Assembly: GCA_910578335.1 (NCBI GenBank)
Contig: CAJTPU010000011.1
Span: 57,914 to 121,913, forward strand
Origin: an uncultured Lachnospiraceae bacterium
Lineage (GTDB): Bacteria > Bacillota > Clostridia > Lachnospirales > Lachnospiraceae
Direction of reading: 5' to 3'
Length of the DNA: 64,000 nucleotides
Program-made: the position numbers and the translations under genes
Shown here: positions 51,448-59,529 of the stretch, piece by piece
Layout: every line of letters begins with the position of its first letter
How positions within the stretch are numbered: position 1 is the first letter of the stretch
Notes under the pieces: model-generated
Told to the model about the DNA's origin: nothing
Seen by the model: the letters and a program-made list of their open reading frames with translations, nothing else
Databases searched by the model: none

Positions 51448-53439
51448 TTACTTATGGGGCAGATAGGAAAACGCCGTAAAATCAGCCCAGAGTTCCGTCA
51501 TGCCGGCGTAAGCAAATACCCCAAGCATCGCACCGGTAAAACGCTTTCCTCGCTTTAGTCCCTCATCGCACAGATAATAGACATTTTGAAGCGCCGCCAG
51601 TTCCTCTTTTTCTCCCCCGTCAAGACCGGCATAAAAGGTTCTCTGAAGACCTTTGGTCTTTACCGCAAACGCTATTGACTCTGGCTCACCCGAAAGAAGT
51701 CTTTTCCCATGTACCGCATCATCGTCTCCGATATGCTCCCTGACCTGCAGATACAGGGCGCCCTGCTCCCGCAAAAGCCCGCAGGAAACCCATGTGTTTT
51801 CATCATAATAACAGATAAGCCCCGCTTCCTGCCCGTCGTAAGCCGGCACTGTCAGCATACGCACGCCGGCGGTAAAATCAAAATGCTCCTGCCTGCGCAG
51901 CAATATATTTCTGGCGCCCACATCGGACAGGGGCAGCCTGCTTCCTTTTAGAGAAAGCACACCCCTCTCTACCTTGATGCCATCCCTCTCAGGCGGTCTT
52001 GGCGTAACCCATTCCAGCGCAAGGCTGTTTCCCGTGCCAAACAGGTTCTCCTCCACAGCGGACTTACACTGCGGCAGAGCAGAGCCGGCAGCGGTCGGCA
52101 GCGCGGGTTTTCGCTGCAGCACGCCGGGTCCTTTTAAATTGTTGACAATGGGCCATCCGTCCGCCGTCCAGGTAATCGGGTCCAGAGCGGTTTCCCTGCC
52201 CAGAATACTGTACGCGCCGTCCACCATGCGCCCGCACAGATAAACCATGTACCAGCCGTCCGGCGTCTGCACCGGCTTGCCGTGTCCGCAGCGCTGTATG
52301 GGCGCGGCGGCGTCCTGCTGGCGCATAATCGGATTGTAAGGGCAGGGCTCATAGATGCCAAACAACTCGCGGGAGCGGGATACCGTAATTCTGTGCCCCT
52401 CTCCTGTGCCGCCCTCTGCCTCAAACAAATAATAATAACCGTCCTTTTTCAAAAGATGCGGTCCCTCCGGCGCCCGCTTCTGGTCACCGTAAAACAAAAG
52501 CGTCGCCGCACTAAGCTGCTTATCCCCATGCTCGCTGATTTCAAAAATGCGCGCACCCCTGTTTAAAAGCATATACCTTTTGCCGTCATCATCGGTAAAG
52601 ATAGACGGGTCAATACCGTCCTCGTCCAGAAAAACAGGCTTACTGTAAGGACCTTCCGGTTTGTCGGCAGATACTACCATCTGCTTTCTGTAGACAGTAC
52701 CCGTATCGTTCAGCCGGTACGTCGCACAAATATAAAATCTTCCCTTATAATAAGAAATATCGGGCGCCCAATAGCCCCTGCCGCCCTCCAGCTCCTCAAG
52801 CCCCGCCCACTCGGGATTGGTAATCGCATAGCCGATAATCCGCCAGTGCACCAAATCTCTGGAATGAGAAACCGGAATACAGGGGAAAAAGATAAACGAA
52901 GAATTCACCATATAATAATCGTCTCCCACCCTGACAATGGAAGGGTCGGGGTAAAAGCCTGTGCGAATCGGATTCCGGTAAGATTCCTCATAGGCAAATC
53001 CGGTTATTTTTTCAAAAAAAAGTTCTATTTCCCGAAACCCGCTTTCCTCTCCCGGCTTTTCCCAAAGCGCTGCGGGCAGATATGTCCGGCTCATCTTTTT
53101 TCCCTGATGCGCGATATCATAGGGTGTTATCAAGTCGCAGTCTCCGGACACAGGGGACATGCCCACCCGTTCCACCAGATAACGAACCAGCCCGGGATTG
53201 CCGGAGGCGGTTCCATAGTGCAGTATATTTCTATGCTTTTTATCCGTGACATTCATACTGGCACGGGAATATTCCACAATATATTTTACGACGTCAAGAT
53301 TGCCCGTTGCCGCCGCCACAAAGCTCATGGGCAGTCCGTCTTCGCTGACCGTATCCACAATGGGCGGATTTTCCACAAGCAGTTTTTCCACTTCTCGCAA
53401 ATTTTCTTCCAGTATCGCTTTTTCTATCTCTGATTTCAA
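51448..53439 (-). CDS. ankyrin-repeat / GH43 glycosidase fusion
   Basis: A 663-residue fusion. Residues 1-150 hold about three ankyrin-like repeats (VAAATGNLDVVKYIVEYS, ILHYGTASGNPGLVRYLVE). Residues 155-460 are a GH43 five-bladed propeller: general base Asp in YPDPSIVRVGDDYY, pKa-setting Asp in DGIDPSIF and acid Glu in APEGPHLLKK. Residues 480-663 are a beta-sandwich like the GH43 C2 domain. No signal peptide, so it acts inside the cell, likely as an arabinofuranosidase or xylosidase on imported oligosaccharides. GGAGGAG lies 6 bases before TTG 53439; a TTG at 53454 overlaps that site. It follows the acetylesterase across a terminator. Confidence 0.86.
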   Translation of the reverse strand: MKSEIEKAILEENLREVEKLLVENPPIVDTVSEDGLPMSFVAAATGNLDVVKYIVEYSRASMNVTDKKHRNILHYGTASGNPGLVRYLVERVGMSPVSGDCDLITPYDIAHQGKKMSRTYLPAALWEKPGEESGFREIELFFEKITGFAYEESYRNPIRTGFYPDPSIVRVGDDYYMVNSSFIFFPCIPVSHSRDLVHWRIIGYAITNPEWAGLEELEGGRGYWAPDISYYKGRFYICATYRLNDTGTVYRKQMVVSADKPEGPYSKPVFLDEDGIDPSIFTDDDGKRYMLLNRGARIFEISEHGDKQLSAATLLFYGDQKRAPEGPHLLKKDGYYYLFEAEGGTGEGHRITVSRSRELFGIYEPCPYNPIMRQQDAAAPIQRCGHGKPVQTPDGWYMVYLCGRMVDGAYSILGRETALDPITWTADGWPIVNNLKGPGVLQRKPALPTAAGSALPQCKSAVEENLFGTGNSLALEWVTPRPPERDGIKVERGVLSLKGSRLPLSDVGARNILLRRQEHFDFTAGVRMLTVPAYDGQEAGLICYYDENTWVSCGLLREQGALYLQVREHIGDDDAVHGKRLLSGEPESIAFAVKTKGLQRTFYAGLDGGEKEELAALQNVYYLCDEGLKRGKRFTGAMLGVFAYAGMTELWADFTAFSYLPHK

Positions 53440-53452
53440 CTTTTTCTCCTCC

Positions 53453-53482
53453 AAAAAACAACCACCGGATGAGCCGGTGGCC
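53453..53482 (-). terminator. terminator between the acetylesterase and GH43 genes
   Basis: Stem CCACCGG/CCGGTGG (53480-53474 with 53468-53462), then a T-run on the minus strand. T-runs flank both sides, so it may act in both directions. The GH43 ribosome binding site begins immediately after. Confidence 0.75.
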
Positions 53483-53524
53483 GTTTTTTATAATTTAGTC
53501 GTTGAGAGTTCGATAAGTGCATCT

Positions 53525-54217
53525 TTAACAGTCTAATCCGTCCAATAGTAGAGCTTCGTAAATGCCCCCCAACTCTTTCAGACCCCTTGCAATGCATCCC
53601 GCATAAGTAACTGCGCCTTCATATTTCAAATGTGTATTATCCGTAAGCCCCTCCGGATGGGACGCATACTGCCCAGCCGGCAGATGCATATACCATTCCT
53701 TCGTTTTCTCACTTCCTGCTTCCATCAGCTTATCACGGCTCATGGCACACAAATCAATCAAAGGCACCTTCCATCTTTCCGCAGCCTGCCTCATAGCCTC
53801 GACATAAGCACCGTGCTCACCCTCCTGCAGCCTGCCGTCCCCGTCGAAGCACCTTCGCTCCACCGGAGAAATCAGTACCGGAAAGGCTTTCCTCTCCCGC
53901 GCAGCCGCAATAAATCTTTCCAGATTTGCCGTAAAGGAGGCGGAAGGCTCCGTGTATCTGGCAGGGTCCTGCTTTTTTTCATCGTTGTGCCCAAACTGGA
54001 TAAAGAGAAAATCGCCCTCACCCATCCTGTCCAGCATCACGGTAAACCTGCCCTCATCAAGGAAGCTCTTCGTGCTTCTGCCATTCTTGGCATGATTCTC
54101 TATCCTGACTTCGGGCTTTACAAACAGATGAAACACCTGCCCAATACCCGTCTGCGGATAAGTCAGAATACTGTTGTATTGTACGGTGGAATCGCCCGCC
54201 CAGTAAATCACAGCCAT
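53525..54217 (-). CDS. rhamnogalacturonan acetylesterase-like SGNH hydrolase
   Basis: A 230-residue esterase of the CE12/RhgT type that removes acetyl groups from pectin-derived sugars. The SGNH blocks are WAGDSTVQ (nucleophile Ser), NHAKNGRST, QFGHNDEK and DNTHLKYEGA (catalytic Asp-His). No signal peptide, so it is cytoplasmic. GCGGAGGAAAC precedes the ATG. It lies 24 bases after the permease, within the ABC operon, which supports deacetylation of imported oligosaccharides. Confidence 0.9.
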   Translation of the reverse strand: MAVIYWAGDSTVQYNSILTYPQTGIGQVFHLFVKPEVRIENHAKNGRSTKSFLDEGRFTVMLDRMGEGDFLFIQFGHNDEKKQDPARYTEPSASFTANLERFIAAARERKAFPVLISPVERRCFDGDGRLQEGEHGAYVEAMRQAAERWKVPLIDLCAMSRDKLMEAGSEKTKEWYMHLPAGQYASHPEGLTDNTHLKYEGAVTYAGCIARGLKELGGIYEALLLDGLDC

Positions 54218-54241
54218 TTGTTTCCTCCGCTTTTTAACCGA

Positions 54242-55084
54242 TTATTCCTTTACCGCTCCGATGTTCACACCCTTTACAAAGTACTTCTGCAAACAAGGGT
54301 ACAAAATCATGAACGGAATAATCACGATAATAATCGCCGCATTTTTCAGCGTATTCTCCGTCGCATTTCCGCCTACCGTCGGCAATTCGCTTCCCATAAC
54401 CATGCCGCGCAGCTTCATCTGGAAGTTGTAAAGCTTGGAATCCAGAATGTACAATTTGTAATGCGTATAATCATTCCAGTAAGAAACGGCAAACATCAGT
54501 CCGATGGAAGCAAGCGCTGCCTTGGACATCGGAAGCACAATCCGAAGGAATGTCTGCATGGGAGAACAGCCGTCCAGCGTCGCAGACTCATACAAGCTGG
54601 AGGGAATTCCTTCAAAGAAGTTCCTCATCAGCACCAGATTGTAGACATTCAGCGCAGGGAACAGAATAACCACCCACAAAGTATTGGTTAAATGCAGCCC
54701 CTTCAAAACCAGATAGGTCGGAATCATACCGCCGTTGAAAATCATGGTAAAAAGCAGCATGTTGGCAAAAAAGGTTCTTCCGGGCATATCCCACTGAATC
54801 AGAACATATGCGCCAAGCGTTGAGAGCGTCAGTGCAAGGAGCGTACCGACAACAGTAGTCAATACGGAAATCATAATGGCACGGAAGAGCGTCGGGTTCT
54901 TGAAAATCTGCGCATACCCTTCAAATCCAAATTTTTCCGGCCACATTTTCATACCATAGGCTGTCTTTAAGTCAAAGGAGTCTACCAGTACCTTCCACAG
55001 CGGAACTAAAATAATCAAACATACAATGATAAAAATCAGACCGTTTACAATCTGAAATACCGGTATTTTTTTCTTACTTTTCAT
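54242..55084 (-). CDS. carbohydrate ABC transporter permease (LplC/YtcP type)
   Basis: A 280-residue permease with six membrane segments. The EAA loop is LYESATLDGCSPMQTFLRIVLPMSKAAL. The C-terminal NIGAVKE and FVKGVNIG are typical of LplC. It pairs with the LplB-like permease upstream, 15 bases away. An energising ATPase is not encoded here; such systems usually borrow a shared MsmX-type ATPase. Confidence 0.94.
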   Translation of the reverse strand: MKSKKKIPVFQIVNGLIFIIVCLIILVPLWKVLVDSFDLKTAYGMKMWPEKFGFEGYAQIFKNPTLFRAIMISVLTTVVGTLLALTLSTLGAYVLIQWDMPGRTFFANMLLFTMIFNGGMIPTYLVLKGLHLTNTLWVVILFPALNVYNLVLMRNFFEGIPSSLYESATLDGCSPMQTFLRIVLPMSKAALASIGLMFAVSYWNDYTHYKLYILDSKLYNFQMKLRGMVMGSELPTVGGNATENTLKNAAIIIVIIPFMILYPCLQKYFVKGVNIGAVKE

Positions 55085-55099
55085 ATCTACCGCTCCCTT

Positions 55100-56062
55100 C
55101 TAGACAATTCCACGGCCTTCACGCACTTTTTTGCTCAGATGATTACATATGAGCACCAGCACGCAGCCGACCAAAGACTTAAACAAACCAACCGCCGTCG
55201 TATATCCGTAGTTTGGAATCGCGCCGCTGTTAAAGCTCTGGTAGTAGATATAGGTTTCCAGAACATTCGCCGTATCCAGCACCGCATCATTCTGCAGTAC
55301 GAACGCGGACTCAAACAGGTTCATAACCTTTGCAAGGTTCAAAATCAATACGGTCAGTATCGTATTTTTCAAAGCGGGAAGGGTAATATAATACATTTTT
55401 CCCCAACGGCCTGCGCCGTCAATGGACGCCGCCTCATAGAGCTCTGTATTCAGACCGGCAAGAGTAGCCATAAAGATAACGGTCTGCCAGCCGGTTTCTT
55501 TCCAAATATTAATGATATAATAAGCGCCCCGCCACCATTTTGAGCTTCCCAAAAAGTAAATCATCTTATCAGGCTGTACCGCACCGATGGATACCAGGAA
55601 AGAATTGACAAGTCCCTGTGCCGTAGGTGCCAGAATCAGGGAAAACAGGGATGCCGTAACAACCCATGACAAAAAGTGGGGCAGATAAATAATGGTCTGC
55701 ACTACCTTTTTAAAGTGCAGGTTAAATATCTCATTTAAGAAAATAGAAACAACCACCGCAATAAAGGTTGTTAAAATCAATTTGATAATACTGATTTGCA
55801 GGGTATTGGTAAAAGCGCTCCAAAAGCCCGGCATCTCAAACATTCTTTTAAAGTTGGCAAAAGCGACAAAGGTCGGCTCCTTAATGCCGTTATAGTTTGT
55901 AAATGCGTATCGAATGCCAAGCATCGGCAAATAGCAGAATATAATGGCAAACACAAATACAGGAAGAAACATTATGTAAAAGCCCTTATATCTGTTGATA
56001 CGCACGCCCAGCGGTTTATGGGACTTAACAGGTTTTGTTTTTTTACTATTCTTCATATACAT
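55100..56062 (-). CDS. carbohydrate ABC transporter permease (LplB/YteP type)
   Basis: A 320-residue permease with six membrane segments. The EAA loop is LYEAASIDGAGRWGKMYYITLPALK. The opening block YKGFYIMFLPVFVFAIIFCYLPMLGIRYAF is characteristic of LplB/YteP transporters for complex oligosaccharides such as rhamnogalacturonan fragments. GAGGAAG precedes the start. A stable hairpin separates it from the binding-protein gene. Confidence 0.94.
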   Translation of the reverse strand: MYMKNSKKTKPVKSHKPLGVRINRYKGFYIMFLPVFVFAIIFCYLPMLGIRYAFTNYNGIKEPTFVAFANFKRMFEMPGFWSAFTNTLQISIIKLILTTFIAVVVSIFLNEIFNLHFKKVVQTIIYLPHFLSWVVTASLFSLILAPTAQGLVNSFLVSIGAVQPDKMIYFLGSSKWWRGAYYIINIWKETGWQTVIFMATLAGLNTELYEAASIDGAGRWGKMYYITLPALKNTILTVLILNLAKVMNLFESAFVLQNDAVLDTANVLETYIYYQSFNSGAIPNYGYTTAVGLFKSLVGCVLVLICNHLSKKVREGRGIV

Positions 56063-56106
56063 TCTTCCTCTTCAACCAGACTAAATTATGTTCCCTCATG
56101 AATTAC

Positions 56107-56133
56107 GTGGAGCCATGCAGAACATGGCTCCAC
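56107..56133 (-). terminator. intercistronic hairpin after the binding-protein gene
   Basis: A perfect 11-base stem (GTGGAGCCATG, 56107-56117, with 56123-56133) and 5-base loop. No T-run follows on the minus strand, so it is probably an RNA stability or processing element that keeps binding-protein mRNA above permease mRNA. Confidence 0.55.
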
Positions 56134-56165
56134 CTATTCATTTCTCAAAAATAACCTTACAATTT

Positions 56166-57749
56166 TTATCTGTTATTCAAAGAATCAACAATCATCTGTG
56201 ACCACTCTGCACCGTGCTCAGCTTCATACTGTGCATATGCTTCGTCAATCGTCATCTCGCCCATAACTACCTTTGCAATCAGACCGTTCTTTAAGGTTGT
56301 CAAATCACCGTTGTACTGGCTCATTGCATCCGTCGTCGGAACTAACACTGCAAGCTTACTGTTCTGTGCAAACAGGGTGGAGGAAGCAAGGTTCTCTGCT
56401 GCTCTGCTCTCGTCTGCAGGGTCGTTTGCCAAGTCAACCAGCGCCAAAGCGGGGTCGATGTGTGCCTTTGTATACTGGGTTCCGGGATTCTCAAGGTTGT
56501 CAAGTCCGTGGAACTCGCCTTCCTGATAAACCTTCTCGGTCTCTGTGCCTTCGTACAGGGTCTCTGCTGCTGTTGACCAGTGAACGCCTTCTACACCGTA
56601 GGTCCACAGGAACTGTACGTCACCGCCGTCCTGCATTGCTTCGATGAAATATTTGAACACGCCTTCCGGATTCTTGCAAGTGGAAGAAATACACCATACG
56701 GGAGGAATACGGTCAAGGTATGCGCCAACCTCTGCGATAGGAGGAAGTGCTACCAGTTCGGAATCAAGTCCGTTGTTCTCAAGGTTTGTCTTAAGGTTGG
56801 TTGCCCATGTACCTGCCCAGTAAGTAAATACGCCGAAATCATCACTGTAGAATTTGTTACGGCAGTCCTTTGTACCATTGGTAAGCGTCGTCGGGTCAAT
56901 CCAGCCTGCTGCATAAGCGTCAGCCAGTCTCTGAAGAGCTTCCTTCATGGAGTCCTCGGTAAAGCCGTCTACCCATGTGCCGTCATCCTTCTGATAGAAG
57001 CTGGGATATCCATCCTGATAAAACTCAGGCAGATAGTTTACATAGGGAGCCTCGGAGCCGATAAATCCTGCTGCGGATACAGCATACTTGCCGTTTGCAA
57101 CGAAGTTAGCGCACATCTCGGAGTACTCAGCGTAGTTGGTAGGAACCTTGCCGTTATTGTACTGGTCAATCCAAGCCTGCTTTACGTAAGTAACACATCC
57201 GTTACCACGAGCTGCCGGCATACCGTACAGATGTCCGTCAATCTTCACACCTTCTACAACGCCTGCGCCGTCATATGCTTCCTGTCTCTGCTTCAGCTCT
57301 GAATTCTCCCAAGCTTCCGTCATGTCCCAGAGCACGCCTTCTGCTGCATAACCTGAGTAGTAGGTGCTGGAAAGAATCATAACATCCGGCCAGTCGCCGC
57401 CTGCGATAATCTGACCTACATTGTCGTAGTAAGCGTCATGGTCAGGCTGGATTACATTAATCTTGATACCAATCAGCTCTTCCAGCTTTGCGATAAACTT
57501 ATCCTGTGCATTCGGCTCTGTGAATACAGTACCGTCAACCAGAATGGTAATCTCTGAAGGTTTCTCAACCTCGTCTGCCGGTGCCGGCGTAGATTCATCC
57601 TGTCCGCCATTGCTGTCCGGTGCCGGCGTGGACTCTGTAGGAGTAGAGCTTCCGCCGTTGTTGTCGTCATTGTTGGACTTGTCGCCACATCCTGCTAAGG
57701 AAAAAATCATTGTGGCAGCCAAAAGCATTGCAATTAACTTTTTTTTCAT
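56166..57749 (-). CDS. extracellular solute-binding lipoprotein (LplA/YtcQ type)
   Basis: A 527-residue binding protein for an ABC sugar importer. The signal peptide ends in the lipobox FSLAGC; a Ser/Thr/Pro/Asn-rich linker (TPTESTPAPDSNGGQ) tethers it to the membrane. Core blocks such as EGVLWDMTEAWENSELKQ and GTWATNLKTNLENNGLDSELVALPPI match the large LplA-type family. TTAGGAGGTAGTT precedes the ATG. It is the first gene of the operon binding protein, LplB, LplC, acetylesterase. Ligand probably a pectin-type oligosaccharide, judged from neighbours only. Confidence 0.94.
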   Translation of the reverse strand: MKKKLIAMLLAATMIFSLAGCGDKSNNDDNNGGSSTPTESTPAPDSNGGQDESTPAPADEVEKPSEITILVDGTVFTEPNAQDKFIAKLEELIGIKINVIQPDHDAYYDNVGQIIAGGDWPDVMILSSTYYSGYAAEGVLWDMTEAWENSELKQRQEAYDGAGVVEGVKIDGHLYGMPAARGNGCVTYVKQAWIDQYNNGKVPTNYAEYSEMCANFVANGKYAVSAAGFIGSEAPYVNYLPEFYQDGYPSFYQKDDGTWVDGFTEDSMKEALQRLADAYAAGWIDPTTLTNGTKDCRNKFYSDDFGVFTYWAGTWATNLKTNLENNGLDSELVALPPIAEVGAYLDRIPPVWCISSTCKNPEGVFKYFIEAMQDGGDVQFLWTYGVEGVHWSTAAETLYEGTETEKVYQEGEFHGLDNLENPGTQYTKAHIDPALALVDLANDPADESRAAENLASSTLFAQNSKLAVLVPTTDAMSQYNGDLTTLKNGLIAKVVMGEMTIDEAYAQYEAEHGAEWSQMIVDSLNNR

Positions 57750-57797
57750 AACTACCTCCTAAAACATTTTATGTAAGGGCTTTCATGCCTTGGTTAA

Positions 57798-57826
57798 ATA
57801 ATAACATACCATTATATGTTTGTAAA
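57798..57826 (-). promoter_or_regulatory. sigma-A promoter of the sugar ABC operon
   Basis: Minus strand TTTACA (57826-57821), 17-base spacer, TATTAT (57803-57798). The 343-base gap behind it is AT-rich; no catabolite-repression site was identified with confidence. Confidence 0.75.
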
Positions 57827-58043
57827 GCAAAATTTCAAAGAATTTTTATGTTTCTTTGTAAAGATATAGCAGAAAATTGTGCGAAAATTCTATTTTTTAT
57901 CCATATTACACAAACAAAATGCAACCGTTGGTATTGTAAGAGTTTACATTTTTCACAAATTTCACTCCGCTAAAGTGCTCTTTTTTTACATGTCTTCTTA
58001 CATAGCTTTCTTACATTTTCATACTTCTGTATGCCATACGGCA

Positions 58044-58078
58044 CAAAAAAATAGGGCAGGATGCCAGAAATCCTGCCC
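58044..58078 (-). terminator. terminator of the dipeptidase gene
   Basis: Stem GGGCAGGA/TCCTGCCC (58078-58071 with 58061-58054), then TATTTTTTT on the minus strand. Confidence 0.88.
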
Positions 58079-58092
58079 AGAAATGCTGCTTA

Positions 58093-59133
58093 TCAATTGG
58101 CGCAAAGCACTTCCTTATACAGACGCAGCACATTCCCTCCCCATATTTTGTCAATCTGGCTCTCTTTAAAACCGCTTTCTTTGAATGCGTTCCAAAGCCT
58201 TTCCATGCTGTCTGCACCGGTAAGCTCTCTGTGTGTGTCAATACCGTCAAAATCGCTTCCCAGACCAATACACTCCATACCGCCCACCTTGACAATGTGT
58301 CTGGCATGGTTTACCACCGCCGCTATGCTGCCCGGATTTTCTTCTCCGTAAGGCACCTGTGTCAAAAAATCCGCGCAAAAATTCAGCCCCATCACGCCGC
58401 CGCGCTCTGCCAGCGCGCGAATCATGTCGTCGCTCATATTCCTGACGCACGGACAGACGGCACGCGCATTGCTGTGACTTGCCACAAAGGGCTTTCGGGT
58501 AAGGGATAACACCTGATAAAAACCGGCGTCCGACATATGGGACACATCCACAATCATCCCCAGCTCCTCCATTCTCTCCACAAAGAGAGCTCCCCTGTCT
58601 GTCAGACCATTTTCCGTATCCGGCGTATTCAGATACTGCTGCACAAGGCGCTCCGCTTCCCCCGCCGACTGTCTGGCTGCCCTTCCTTTATGCCGGTTTA
58701 GATTGGGATAGCCCAGACCGTTGGGATAATTCCACAAAAGCGTCAGCATACGCACGCCCTGTCCATACAGCTTTTCCAGCTTTTCCAGACTGCCGCCGCA
58801 CACGCCTCCCTCCTCCACCGTCAGCATGGCGGACATCCTGCCTTTCTTCTGATTCTGTTCTATATCGCTCCATGTAAGCACCGGCATAATCTGCTCGTGA
58901 TTTGCCGCTATCTCCTGCTTATAAAGTGCAAGAAGCGCCTGTACCTCCTCCCACGCATCCGTACACGCCTCCATATCCACAAACAGGGCAAAATTCTGCA
59001 GCAGGTATTTCCCTTTCTTCATTTTCAGAATATCCACATGACAGTCATTTTCCCTCAGCGCCGCCGCCTTTCCCTCCCTTTTCCTTTTCAAAAGCTCCGA
59101 TATCGTATCACAGTGCATATCCACTACTTTCAT
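58093..59133 (-). CDS. membrane dipeptidase family (M19) peptidase
   Basis: A 346-residue M19 dipeptidase. Zinc ligands are in VVDMHCDTIS (HxD), VEEGG (bridging Glu), IVDVSHMSD and ASHSNAR. LGSDFDGI is another family block. Despite the family name there is no signal peptide, so it is likely cytoplasmic and cleaves dipeptides. GTG 59139 and ATG 59133 are both possible; AAAGGA lies 10 bases before the ATG, which fits MKVVDMHCDT. It is a single gene with its own terminator, downstream of a palindromic repeat. Confidence 0.93.
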   Translation of the reverse strand: MKVVDMHCDTISELLKRKREGKAAALRENDCHVDILKMKKGKYLLQNFALFVDMEACTDAWEEVQALLALYKQEIAANHEQIMPVLTWSDIEQNQKKGRMSAMLTVEEGGVCGGSLEKLEKLYGQGVRMLTLLWNYPNGLGYPNLNRHKGRAARQSAGEAERLVQQYLNTPDTENGLTDRGALFVERMEELGMIVDVSHMSDAGFYQVLSLTRKPFVASHSNARAVCPCVRNMSDDMIRALAERGGVMGLNFCADFLTQVPYGEENPGSIAAVVNHARHIVKVGGMECIGLGSDFDGIDTHRELTGADSMERLWNAFKESGFKESQIDKIWGGNVLRLYKEVLCAN

Positions 59134-59156
59134 ATTCACACCATCCTTTCTACATT

Positions 59157-59401
59157 GCAGATATTAGGCGATTGCGAAACGCCAATTTCTTCAAATTGAA
59201 TTGTGCAACTTGTATATTCCATAAGCGGACCCTTGATTACCGTCGGTACCAAAGTCATGCGGGCATGACTTGTGCCGTATTTTGGCAGCTTACGTACCGC
59301 TACGGTAATCTCGGAGCGAAAGCGAGTCCGTGTTGGAATATACAAGGTGCACAATGACACTTGTATAATTGCTGAGTTTCGCAATCACCTATTACAGATA
59401 T
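59157..59401. repeat. MITE-like palindrome family 2, full copy
   Basis: A 245-base imperfect palindrome. Outer arms TAGGcGATTGCGAAAC/GTTTCGCAATCaCCTA; inner blocks TTGTGCA-CTTGTATATTCCA, CGGAC and GATTACCGT, and a central GTCATGC-GGG-GCATGAC. No coding capacity. It contains GAGCGAAAGCGAGTCC, shared with family 3. Confidence 0.75.
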
Positions 59402-59425
59402 ATTTCTTTCTTCTATAATATATTA

Positions 59426-59453
59426 AGAATCAGGGCTTTTTCACCCCCCTAAT
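59426..59453. repeat. solo end of palindrome family 1
   Basis: AATCAGGGCTTTTTCACCCC-CCTAAT resembles the outer right arm of the family 1 element (AATCAGGGCTTTTAACACCC-CCTAAT). It lies beside the family 2 element. Confidence 0.4.
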
Positions 59454-59454
59454 G

Positions 59455-59485
59455 AAAAAGGCAGGAAGCCTTTTCACTTCCCGCC
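59455..59485 (-). terminator. terminator of the uracil permease gene
   Basis: Stem GGCGGGAAG/CTTCCTGCC (59485-59477 with 59468-59460, one G-U), followed by TTTTT on the minus strand. Confidence 0.85.
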
Positions 59486-59529
59486 CTTTTTCCATATCTA
59501 TTGTTTCTAACCTTCCATACCGGGACACG

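Noticed and set aside
53630..54691. 353-residue plus-strand reading frame
   Set aside because: Antisense to the acetylesterase and LplC-type permease, both with unambiguous motifs.
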